This document shows, in pieces, positions 46,801-59,263 of a DNA stretch of 64,000 nt (positions are counted from its first letter, which is position 1; each line of letters begins with the position of its first letter). The translations under genes and the position numbers were made by a program. The DNA comes from Yponomeuta sedellus (taxonomy: Eukaryota > Arthropoda > Insecta > Lepidoptera > Yponomeutidae): NCBI GenBank assembly GCA_934045075.1, contig OW203751.1, positions 6,893,822-6,957,821 of the forward strand, given 5' to 3'. The notes under the pieces were generated by a model. The model made no database searches and was not told where the DNA came from. It saw nothing but the letters and a program-made list of their open reading frames with translations.

Positions 46801-49800
46801 GGAAAAGACCCGTGCCCCAGCAGTGGGGACATACAAGGGTTGATAACGAATGCTTTTACAATACCTACATCGAATTTAAAGGTCATATTCGTTAAAATTA
46901 TTTCTCTGTTCCTAGTGCTGTAGTGTTTTGAAGTCTGTTTTTATTTTTCATTGAATTTTTTTGTGAATCTACCCTTCAGAAAAACACAAAAAAAGAATTT
47001 TTCAAATCGGTTTACGCGTCTTCGGGCAATAGGAATACATACATCATCACACTTCACACTGTCACATTCACACTATTCACATCACATCACACAATATCCC
47101 ACAAATTTTATAATGTCGAATGTTTGTAAGTGTGTATGTTTGTTACTTCTTCACGTTTAAACAGGTGGAGCGATTTTAATAAAATTTGGTATGGGGTTAG
47201 CTGACACCCTGGTTTAAAACGTAGGCTACTATTTACTGCGGGAAAATATCTTATTCCCATGGGAAAATAGATAAATCGCGGGTAACACAACTGGTAAAAA
47301 ATAAAAATAAAGATTACAACGAGCTGAGAACCACCTCCGTTTCTTTAAACTCTGTTAAAAAGACTTTTTTTTTTTTAATTTATTTATACCAAAAAAACTT
47401 AACGCTAACATTACAGGAAGCCCCTATTGCGGTAGCAAGTTCCAAAAATATACTTAGTTATGTGCAATTACCATATATAACATATATAACATTATTATAT
47501 ACATTTGACTGTGTCAAAGCGACAACTATAAACAAAATTCCTTCTTCTCCGCAGAGAAGTTTCCGGAGATAAAGCAGCTATTCGGCTACGATCCGCTGTT
47601 CAAATGGGTGGTGACGCTGATGGTGGTTATTCAGCTGGCCTCCCTACCGCTGGTGGCGCGGCTCAGCTGGCCTGCGATGCTACTCCTCGCGTACTGCTTC
47701 GGGGGAGTCATCAACCACTCTCTTATGCTCGGTGAGTACCGCTGTGGAGGCCGAGGGCCGAGGTGGAGACTGAAAGCCGAGAGCTGAGATATAGGCCAAA
47801 AGCCGACAGAGAAGTCTCCGGATATAAAGCAGCTGTTCAGCTTCGATCTGCTTTTTAAATGGGTGGTGGCGCTGATGGTGACCAGCCAGTTAGTCTCCCT
47901 CCCACTGGTATCGTGGCTGAGCTGGCCCGTGATGGTACTCCTCGTGTACTGCGTCGGGGAGTTATCAAGTATTCGCTTATGCTCCGTTAGTACCGCTGCG
48001 GAGGCCGAGAGCCGAGGTGGAGACTGAAAGCCGAGAGCTGAGATGTAGGTCAAAAGCCGACAGAGAAGTATCCCGCCCGCTGTTCAAATGGGTGGTGACG
48101 CTAATGGTGGCGGTATGGTTGACTGGTGGCGTGGCTGAGCTGGCTCATGATGGTACTCCTTGTGTACTGCTTTTGGGTGTTATCAAGTATTCGCTTATGC
48201 TCGGTGAGTACCGCTGCGGAGGCCGAGAGCCGAGGTGGAGACTGAAAGCCGAGGTGAAGGCAGAGAGCTGAGATGGAGGTCAGAAGTCGAAGTATCTGAT
48301 TTTGTTTTTTAATTTCCATATCCGCGGTGCCAATCCGCGGTGGGCACGCGTGGTGATTAAGGCCATACTCTCTCTCTCTGTCTAAGAGAATGCCTGAGAA
48401 TGCTTGTGCCCTGCAGTAGAACGTTTATAGGGATCTTAAAAAAAATTGACATGTAGTATCAAAGCAAATATTTCTAGATTGTAATTTGTTTACCATGGCA
48501 GCGCGTCATAAAGCTGCAATCATGTGCATTACACAACAGATAAGGAACATCACATGTTATAATATCATGATGAAAGCTTATCTAGTTACACATGCTTTAC
48601 CTTGTGTTGACAGCATGTTAGAATATGGGGTGCGTTCCGAGATGCGCTGAAATCGATTACAGTGCCAATCCATATAAGTGCAGTAAGCACAAAAACCTTA
48701 TTTCGTGCGAGATACTTTGGGACTACTAAATTTGGTCGGATTCGCGCTGTAATCGATTTCATCGCATCTCGGAACGGAGGGATGGACGAGAGCCAAAGCA
48801 CATCAAGCCACATACAACCAAATGCGACCACCCAGCACAAAGAATCGTAGCCGGACATAATTATGGCCCGATCTGCTTCCACAAACGGATCTAAAAGCTC
48901 TGATTCCGATCCGAGAGATGTAATACCGTATAGACGAATGTCCTTGTCGGTTTTTGTCGATTTTTCAATGTAAATTTTAATTGTTATAGGCGTGACGACA
49001 GTATCAAATAATCAAAGACTTAACGCCATTAGAAGAAAGTACGTATTAAAAGGATTTAAAACACCGATTTAGTTTTATTAAAAAAAAGAGATTACCAATA
49101 TTTTAAATAAAATAATAGACTATAATACTGCTTTCAGCCATTTTGACTGAAACACCAATCACACCGCGTGACGTCAGGCTTAAGTTAAAATTGGTAAACT
49201 TCACCCGTGCTTTGTTGTGACTACTAGTTATAACGATGTTTGTTTACCTGAAGTACCGCCGGTTATACTGAATGGGTACCCCTTACTCAAAGTTAATGAA
49301 TTTAAATACTTAGGGCACTTGCTTAGCACTGACCTCAAAGACGACACTGACATAGACAAGGAGCGGAGGGCCCTGTCGGTTAGAGCCAACATGATAGCCC
49401 ACAGGTTTTCACGATGCTCAAGGGAAGTTAAATTAACGCTATTTAGAGCGTATTGTACCTCTTTCTACTCATGCTGCCTGTGGATGAACTATACGCGAAA
49501 ATCGATTGGGGCTCTCTGCGTGCAATACAACAATGCACTCCGGGCGTTGTTGCGGCTGCCCCGCTATTGCAGCGCATCGGGCATGTTCGCTGACGCGCGC
49601 ACTGACGACTTTTACGCGATAATGCGCAAGCGCGGCGCGTCACTCGTGCGCAGGGTGCGGGCCAGTCGCAACACCATCCTGGCTATGCTCGCCGATAAGG
49701 TAGATTGTGCCTACATAAACCATTGTTGCCGTCTTCAAGTGGCAAGCAATGACAGTGCCCTATAGTTATGGTTAAAAGAACAATATGTACTAACACTAGA

Positions 49801-52800
49801 ATAAGATTACTAACAAATCTATATGATTTTTTTATATTTGAAATAAATGAATTGAATTGAATACATGGGTCCCCATCCCCACACTATGGAAGAGGATTTA
49901 AAAATCTCGTCATGCCCATTCTATGAAATGCAAGTGCATGAAAGTTTTCACGAGAGCCCTGCTATATTTTCCAATGTCACGGACCACGCTTGTGGAAAAG
50001 TTCATCCATGGCACTCGAGAGTATATTGTGTGAATACTTTATCATCTACTGTACTGGCAGTAAATTGGTCATCAATCACGAGTCGCGATAAACGTTACAG
50101 TGGCGTGCGTGGATAACGTCTCTGTCGAATATTTCTGTTCCTATTGTAAAAAGAGCCGCGATAGTCCACAATGGTCTCGGAAGCGAGAGACTCAGGTTCG
50201 AGTCCCATTTCGGGCATGTACCAACAATGAAGGAAAACATCCTGAGGAAACCTGTGATTCTGAGGTGTTCAAATACCTCAGCGCTTGAAATGGCCAATCC
50301 GCGGTAACTAAGCCCGTACTCTCTCTCCGAGAGAGCCTCAAGGCCTGTGCCAGTGCAGTGGACTGTTTATAGGCTACATAAAAAAATAGTAAGACCTGTA
50401 GTATAAAAGCAATGTCTCTACAATCTAATTTAGACGGAAGTTGCCCATTGGTTGCCAACCTTCGATGGGAGTCGCCCTTTTACAATTACACACATGCTTA
50501 CACAAAGTTTACTTACGTCTAAATACACGTGCGAATTACAACAAAGTTACAACAAATAATAAAATTATCATAATAATAATATAATTACAAATATAAACTG
50601 TTTATTTTAAAAACCAAAATTTTACATGTAAAAATGACAACAATCGTTTGGTGCTAAATATATTGTACAATATTCTTGTCGCTGCACCCTGTCTCCTAAA
50701 CTAGGCGAAAAACCTGTATCTTAAGAGAAAGTGAAATTAAATTAAAACATAAAACATGTGCGTACATACTTTCGTCGAGATACATTGAGCGGACGACTGT
50801 CAGTCAATATAACAATATTATTTGCATGTAAGGGAAAAATAAACAGAGAAAAAAGTAAGTTATTTGCCACTCAGATTGAGGTGTGTGTGTGTGCGAGTGT
50901 GAGGGTGTGTTTGTTTGTGTGTGTTATTGTTTGTGTGTTTGTGTGTGTGTGTGTGCGTGTGTATGTGTGGGTAAGTGCGCGTGATCATCATCGCGAGTCA
51001 TAACCGTAACAGCACTCCGGAGTGTACAATTCTCTTGCTCGCCATTGCAAATTGACTCGGCTCAAGTGGTTGTTAAAGATAGCCCTCTTTCGGCTGGTTA
51101 CTTTAATGCTGTATCAGAAGCAATTATTCTCCCACTGCGGGACAATTTGGAGATATTATTTTCATAGACATAGAGACATTAACTAGTCTTTCCTGTGGGC
51201 TAGGCCGACTAAGATGTCAGGATGGTATAGGTGCTGGGTAGCACTACAGCGTCGGAGTGGTCCCTACAGCCATCTAGTGTGAGTGAAGATATTACTGGAC
51301 TGGACGCTGTATAAATCATCTCATTTTTATTTACAAACGATATTCCGGATTGCAATGAAACTTTGCCAAGACGTTTAGAGGACTCACTCAAATCTAGGTT
51401 TGCTCTCTAATTTAGCCAACTCGTGCTAAGGACAATTTTTAAAAACCTATTTAGAGGCTAAAAATTCCACTGTTAGCCAGAGGTCGCGGGTTGTAGTCCC
51501 GGCATGGGTAGAATTTTTAGCCTCTAAATATGTTTTTAAAATTGTTTGTTTGTTTGTTTGTTTGTTTGTTTGTTTGTTTGTTTGTTTGTTTGTTTGTTTG
51601 TTTGTTTGTTTGTTCGTTCGTAGACAAAATATGCTTTCGTTTTCCGGTGCGCTCTGAACAAGGATATATAACGTTCTACACACTGAAATTTCAAAAATTT
51701 TTATGCAAACGCTTACAATTACAACCTTTCTTATACTGACAGTGCTGCTGTATGACTCACACACACAGGCATACTCACGCACATTTAATTTAAAGTCTCT
51801 TTTTCAAACTTTTTTAAGTAAATAATTTTTACTATTGATAAATACATAGAGAACACTTTATTGTACATAAAAATGATATTTCACAGATATTTCTTAACCT
51901 AAGTGTACGGACGGTGGCCTACTATTAATTGTGAAGGCCTACGGCCTTGATTAGTACGTGTATGAAAGGTTTATTGGAAGATTTATTATTTTAACCACTT
52001 GTTAGTAATTACGACGTCTTCTGACCAATCTCTTCGCTTCGTCCGCAGCGATCCACGAGATCGCCCACAACCTGGCCTTCGGCCACAGCCGGCCGATGTA
52101 CAACCGGCTCTTCGGTTTCTTCGCCAACCTGCCCTGTGGCCTGCCCTTCTCCATCAGCTTCAAGAAGTACCACTTGGAGCATCATAGGGTGAGTGGAACT
52201 TCTGACAGTCTTATGGTGCTCCCACATAGTCGTTAGAAAATGTTTAGTAACGTTAGTAAACATTAGTTAGCAAACATTTAATCACAAATGTTAAAAAAAT
52301 GTTTTCATGTTAGAAAATGTTTAGTAACGTTAAGTTAACAAATTATAACAAAACAAACTATAACAAAATTAAACATGTTTTTTTTAAAAACCTAATTAGA
52401 GGCTAAAAATTTCACCCATGCCGGGATTCGAACCCGCGACCTCTGGCTATCCGTGCCAGCGCTCTACCAATTGAGCCAATGGGCGACTCACGGCATCAGT
52501 GAAATTTCAAACCTCTTTACACTATTCTCTGTATTACGTACATGTTTACTGACATTTTATCACATTTAAATCTGGTGTTGGCTGCAGTTTGTTTAGCGTT
52601 CTGAGGGCGTCTACACGAAAATGGAAAAGGATTTGCTCATTGTAATAGCTTTCATTTTAAACCTTTATAAAAGGTCTACAAAAAAAAAAAGGTAACACAT
52701 AAACCGCCGCTAACAGATAAACCGAACCTTTTTAAAATTAGTATACATTTTCTATACACTAGTAGGAGCACTTATAACATGTAACAGTTCCTAACAAAAT

Positions 52801-55800
52801 GTAACAATTGACAACATTTGTTAGCAAATGTTTTTATGTTAGAAAATGTTTACAAACATTTTCTAACGGCAATGTGGGAGCACCATTAAGGGGCTTTGGG
52901 GCGCTAACTAGTGCCACCAATGGAATAAAAATCATAACTTGTTTTACGATCTTCCAGTTACTTGAAGATGTGAGAATGTCTGTAAATATTGTATAGAGTG
53001 CTTAGTGCGAGTTTGACAGATCCAATCGAATAACTTTACTACCGCGTTAATCGAGTATTGAGTAGTGAGTCTCATACTCACTACTCAATACTCGATTAAG
53101 AATTGGCGAAATCGGTTCAGCCCCTCTCGAGATTTGCGCTTACCAACACATTCAGCGATCCATTTTTATATTATAGAAGATTATTACTTCCATCCCCCAC
53201 GGGACAGGCATAGCCTAGTGTGGGTCTGTACCCACATGATGTACTTTTTTATATGGCAATAAACGTTTTTATCTATATGTCATTAGAAGAGGCCTTTGAC
53301 AGGAGGCACACTAAAGGCCTGCGCGGACGAGGTCCCCTGAGTGCTTAGTGCGAGTTTGACAGATCCAATCGAATAACTTTACTACCGCGTTAATCGAGCA
53401 TTGAGTAGTGAGTATGAGTAAGTTAACCGTTCCAACTGGCAAAACGCTGTCACAGTACAACTCGCACTCGCGTTGATTCGTGTTTTGGCTGGTAAGAGTG
53501 TTCACTTTTCAACGTAAACCATTACAACTCGCACTCAGCAATTTTAATTTCCATACTTGTCGCTAGGTGGCGCTTCCTCGATGCCATAGAAATATGAGTT
53601 TACGTTAACGCGATCGAGTAGTTAAAAAACTCGCACTAAGCACTCTGGCGTTGCTTTCTTCGTCTTCAGGCTATATTAGTCCACTGCTGGACATATCCCT
53701 CCCCTAATGAGCGCCATAGCGCAAGGTTGGCCCATCATTGGGGGGTAATGCCCATAATCCCCACGCTGGACATGCGGGTTGGGGATCGCAGTTTGGTGGA
53801 GTTGTACTGCAGGGGGCGCTGCTGCCCACCCCCCGGCTTGTGTCCCTTAGTCGCCTTTTACGACACCTGCGGGAAGAATTTGGGTTGGTGCACTTCTCGA
53901 GGCCGACACCACACAGCATACTTTGCGGCGTTACTTTGCGTTACCATAATAGCATTAAAAAGCTAAAATGACTTTGCTGAATTCCGCCAAAAATCCCACA
54001 AGCACCATGCGGTTAGTTAATGCACCGCCCTCCCTCCCCCGTTTTGAAGCAGAAGCAAGTGCAACTACACTTGCATTTGGGAGCCTGAGGATGCCTCGTG
54101 TTAGAGGCGAAACGCGTCGCGCGATTTCTCACACAAGTATTGGTGTCGGTGGTGGTGTGTTCGTGTCTTGCTTCTGCTTGAAAAAGTGTGAGGGAGGGCG
54201 GTGCGTTAACTAACCGCGTGGTGCTTGTGGGATTTTCGGCGGAATTTAGCAAAGTAATTTTAACTTTTTAATGCTAATGTCTGTTAAGTCATATATAAGA
54301 AAAAAGTTGCAGAATTTCTGTTGGGTAGGTAGTTGGCTAGTTTTGATTCTGCCCGGCACACTGACCTCTTGTTCGTGGCAATGTCATCTTGTGACTGACC
54401 GAACCCAAGCCTTAGGCGTAGGGCGAGCAAGAGGGCAGCAGTGTAGGGCGTAGTTAACTACTTTTTTGTAATCAGATTACTAACTGCGATTAAAAGTAGT
54501 TAACTACATGTAGTTATGGTTACATGAAGTTAACTACAGTAATCCATCATTAAGTAGTTGTTAATTTGATTACTGTAATTATAACTACTTACGATTACTG
54601 ATTGGCCAACCCGATTACCGCCAACCCGGACTTGGCCCCCGTGGTGGAGTATGGCCTAACCTTCCTGCAATACAGGAAGAGACCCGTGCCCCAACAGTGG
54701 GGACATATAAAGGGTTGCGATCGATATCGATGATTACTTGATAGCTGATTGTAAAAACTTATATTTCCGTTCGTTCGCACAATAGTAGCGAACGGACGTG
54801 CACACTGTCAGACACAATTAATTAATTATTAATTAATTAATTTATTTATTTTCTTTTAATAAAAACAAAAATTAATGAAATAAATACGTTAGCAATAAGG
54901 CTGCCAATTGTACTGTATCTATGTAATTATGTTTTGTTTGTTTTTTGCTGGTGTACAATAAAGAATATTCTTATCTTATCTTACGTTTTAATTAATTAAA
55001 TACACTACCCTGCATGCGTCGCACCAAAAAAAACACATGTACAGACATGCAAGGAGTAGATAGTGCGCTCAATAAAGTTATATTGCAGATATTTGCGAAT
55101 ATCGTGACAAATATTTATGTTATTTTGTGCTGTGGGATTTCCAAATAAAGAAAAATAATAATCTATGCTTAGTTTAAAGTATCGAGCCCCTGAAATGGTT
55201 CCCGACTCAGCATGTGTTGTAGAAGCCACCGAGGTATCTCCCTACAACGCTGATGTTCCGTCGAGACCATATATTTTATAGAATAGAAAGTCATTTATTC
55301 AAATACCACAACACACATAAAGTCTTAAAAATAATAACATGGCCAGTTAAATAACACGCTTAAGGTAAGAAATACAAATAATTTTATTAAAGTAATCCCG
55401 GCATGGGTGGAATTTTTTGCCTCGGAATAGGTTTTTTTAAAATTGTCGTTAGCACGGGTTAGTGCATTAAAAATAAAAATAGTATAATCATGTGGGCACA
55501 GTGATATCATTCCGATGTAAAAACCTAACTGCAAAGTAGGTAGTCGGTGCTGTAAGTGATGCAATTTACTTAAGCCTGATGTCGCTGCTTGTACATAATA
55601 CAGAGAATAGAGTAAAGGGGTTCGAAATTTCACTGATGCCGGTGAGTCGCCGATTAGCTCAGTTGGAAAGAGCGTTGGCACGGACAGCCATCACAGAGCC
55701 AGGACAGAGATCACGAGTTCGAATCCCGGCATGGGTGGAATTTTTAGCCTCTAAATAGGTTTTTTAAAAATTAAAGTAATAGTTAAAATCATACAAGTTA

Positions 55801-58800
55801 CACCAGCACCGTCTCTCCATCCGCAGTATCAAGGCGACGAACTGATCGATACGGATCTTCCTACACTTCTTGAAGCGAAACTGTTCTGCACAACCTTCGG
55901 CAAGGTCATCTGGCTGGCCCTGCAGCCTCTGTTCTACACTATAAGGCCTCTTGTCGTGAGGCCCAAACCGCCCACCCCTCTGGAGTTGGTCAACGTCATT
56001 ATACAGCTGTTCTTCGACGCGCTGGTGGTGAAATACTTTGGTGAGTAATTGAGTAGCTAAAAGGGAAGAAATATTGGATGAGGAAATAAGAGAGACGGGA
56101 GGAAAAGAAGATACAAGGTTCGAGAATAAAGCGAAATAGTGAAAGAGTCTAATAAGGAAAAAATAAGTCGGCATATAAGTCATATAAGACGTCTTATGAA
56201 CTATATTAGAGGCAAATCTGCACAATAGGTAATTTATCTAGCCCTGCAGCCTTTGTTCTATAAGGTCTAATATAAGGCCACTAGTAGGCCTCTGGTAGTG
56301 AGGCCGAAACCGCCCACCCCTCTGGAGTTGGTCAACGTCACTATTCAGTTGTTATTTGACGCGCTGGTGGTGAAACACTTTGGTGAGTATCTGAGTAGCT
56401 AAAAAAGAAAAACACATTGGATGAGGAGAAAAGAGACACGAGATTAAAATAAGATGATAGAAGGTATTACATGGTCAATGTCGTTATTCAACTGTTCCTC
56501 AATGTGTTGGTGGTGAAATAATTTGGTGAGTACTTGAGTAGCACAAAAGGGAAGACATATTGGATGAGGAAAAAAGAGAAGCAGGAGGAAAAGAAGATCA
56601 TGGGAGGTAATAAGTAGGTAGGTATTGGCCTTTTGCATCTACGTAATGCGATGATTTATGCAGCGTCCAGTGTTTCTTCACTCACACTAGATGGGTGAAG
56701 AGACCACTCCGACGGTGCAGTGCCAGGGACATGGTTTTAGAGATGGTGTACGCTTGCCCAGCACCTATACCATCCTGACAGCTTAGTCGGCCTAGCCCAC
56801 AGGAAAGACTAGTCAATACGTGCGGAGCCAACCAAGCCGCGGGTTTCCTCACGATGTTTTCCTTCACGGTTAGCGTGTGGTATTGCGACTACAAATGCGC
56901 AAATGTACGTAACTTTGAAATTAAACAAAGTCATTGGCAAGCGAGAGCCCCAGGTTCGAAGCCCGCACTCGGGATCGAACCTGGGGCTCTCGCTTGCGAG
57001 TCCATGGTTCTACCCACTTAGCTACCACCGCTTCAGTATTGATAATACTTGAAAATATCGGTATTAACCCGTCTTTCCGAAGCGCTCGTGGCCTAGGCGA
57101 ACCGAGTGATTGGAATCATTCACTTGAGTTAAGCAACAACAGGCGCGGTCAGGTACGGGATGGGTGACCGTCCCGTGACTACCGCTAGTGGCATTTTCCC
57201 GAACGCTTCTGTGCTTCGTAAGGCACGCTAAGCCGTTGGTGCCGGCTGTCATATAATGGCAGTCGTTAAGCCATGTCAGAGGCCTTATGGGCGGCTTAAT
57301 AACTTCTGACAGTAAGGCCCGCCACTGTCTTACAATCCTCCACCAACCCGGACTTGGCCCCCGTGGTGGAGTATGGCCTAACCTTCCTGCGATGCAGGAA
57401 GAGACCCGTGCCCCAGCAGTGGGGGCATACAAGGGTTGATAACGAACCCGTCTTTTCGCTGTTCGCATATCCGAGGTGTGCACGCGTGGTGATAAAGCCT
57501 ATATTCTTTCTGAAAGAAAAAAGATAAAAGACATGTACAATCTTCAAAAAACTAGATTCGCGGTTACCTAGGAGTAAAATATCAAGATTACTTGTTGATA
57601 TTTTAATGTTGATATTTTAAATCACACTCACGACATACCATATTTTCGAGGTGTTATAATAAATTCGGATTATATTTGTCAGCTCCTAATGGATGTTTAT
57701 TTTATTTACAGGGTGGAAGTGTATGCTGTACTTGGTGCTTGGTTCCCTGATGGCGATGGGTCTGCATCCCGTTGCGGGTAAGAAAAGAAAATAAAAGACA
57801 TGTATATCAGGTTTGAAGTCCCGTATTCGGCGACCTCTGTGTCGTAGCGCAGGCTTACCAATTCAACTATAGAACACTGTTTCTTTATTTATCTACAAGT
57901 ATATTGTAATATAAGATTGTAAGATAAGATAAGATAAGAATATTCTTTATTGTACACCAGAGCACATATTATAAAACATGTAAAGATACAAAGTACAATT
58001 GGCGGCCTTATTGCTAAAAGCAATTTCTTCCAGACAACCTTACGACGGAAATTTGCTGGAGGAAATAAGAGACGGGTACTCGGTGCAAATATACATATAT
58101 TAATACACTACTTATATAAATAACAATATACCTACATAAACAGTTACATACATAGTTATGATAAACTTACATAAATACGTTATATTAACAATCTACGCGA
58201 TGAGGAAATAAATACAATATTGTGTACCTATATGGAGACATACGGAAAAGACAAAATGAAAAGGACAATGCACGAATACTAAACTTGCAGGGACAGATAA
58301 AATTCCTTAACCTTGCTTTTAAAGACAGCTGAGGAAGGGGAGCGCCTTATTGATACCGGACCGGATTGTACAATATTATATCACAGCACAGCGTGCATGC
58401 CCAGCGTAGGGATTATGGGCATTACCCCCTATGATAGCACAACGTGGCGCTCTATAGGGGAGGGCTATGTCCAGCAGTGGACTAGTATAGCCTGACGACG
58501 ACGACGGTATCAGAGCACTACCATTGATACATCTTCATTTGTAATGGATCCAACGAGATTTTCCTTTCTCTATAGATTCATTTTATTAAATCTGGTTCTA
58601 AAACTGGGAACAGAAAAAACCCCAGGTCTTGGATGTTTACATGTGTGTGAGGTCGCTGTTTCTGGTTCCCACGACACAGGGTATCCTAGTGTGGGGCCAG
58701 AAGCAATGTATTTGCCTGTATGTACATAGAAACAACAGACGAAGACAACACACAGCTGTAATAATAATAATAATATAAAAAACTTAAAAAAGAGAAGTCG

Positions 58801-59232
58801 TTCTAAGCAACTACGTCATCTACTGTATTTGCCTACTTTTGTAACACCAAAATACCGCAATGTTTATGGTATGCGTACTACAGACTACCTGCTACCTGTT
58901 ATCTTAAACGAACTGCCTCATAGTGTAGTAAGTGATTTGGAATCAAAACCCGAAAAGAGTAGATTCATATTGAAAAAGTACCTCTTAAGCTAAAACTAAC
59001 GTTCGAACTTACCTTCTTAAGCACCACATATTATCAGCTTGATTCCGGATTCACTTACTTAAGCGAGTAAGTGAATCCGGGATTAAGTTAATGAACTTAA
59101 TGTTTTATTACCATATTATATAATATGAACTGTTGTGTATTGTATAGAGTGCACTCCGAAAATCACGCATAAACCTCCCAGGTTTTTGTGATTTTGATTT
59201 GTTTAATTTAACTATTTACACTTATGTGCCTT

Positions 59233-59263
<31 letters not shown>

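Noticed and set aside
54013..54252. Two similar 80-codon frames on opposite strands
   Set aside because: They are mirror images produced by the arms of a foldback MITE.
57100..57190. 5S rRNA gene
   Set aside because: Only the 3' half of 5S is matched and it is fused to a dispersed tail. It is a SINE.
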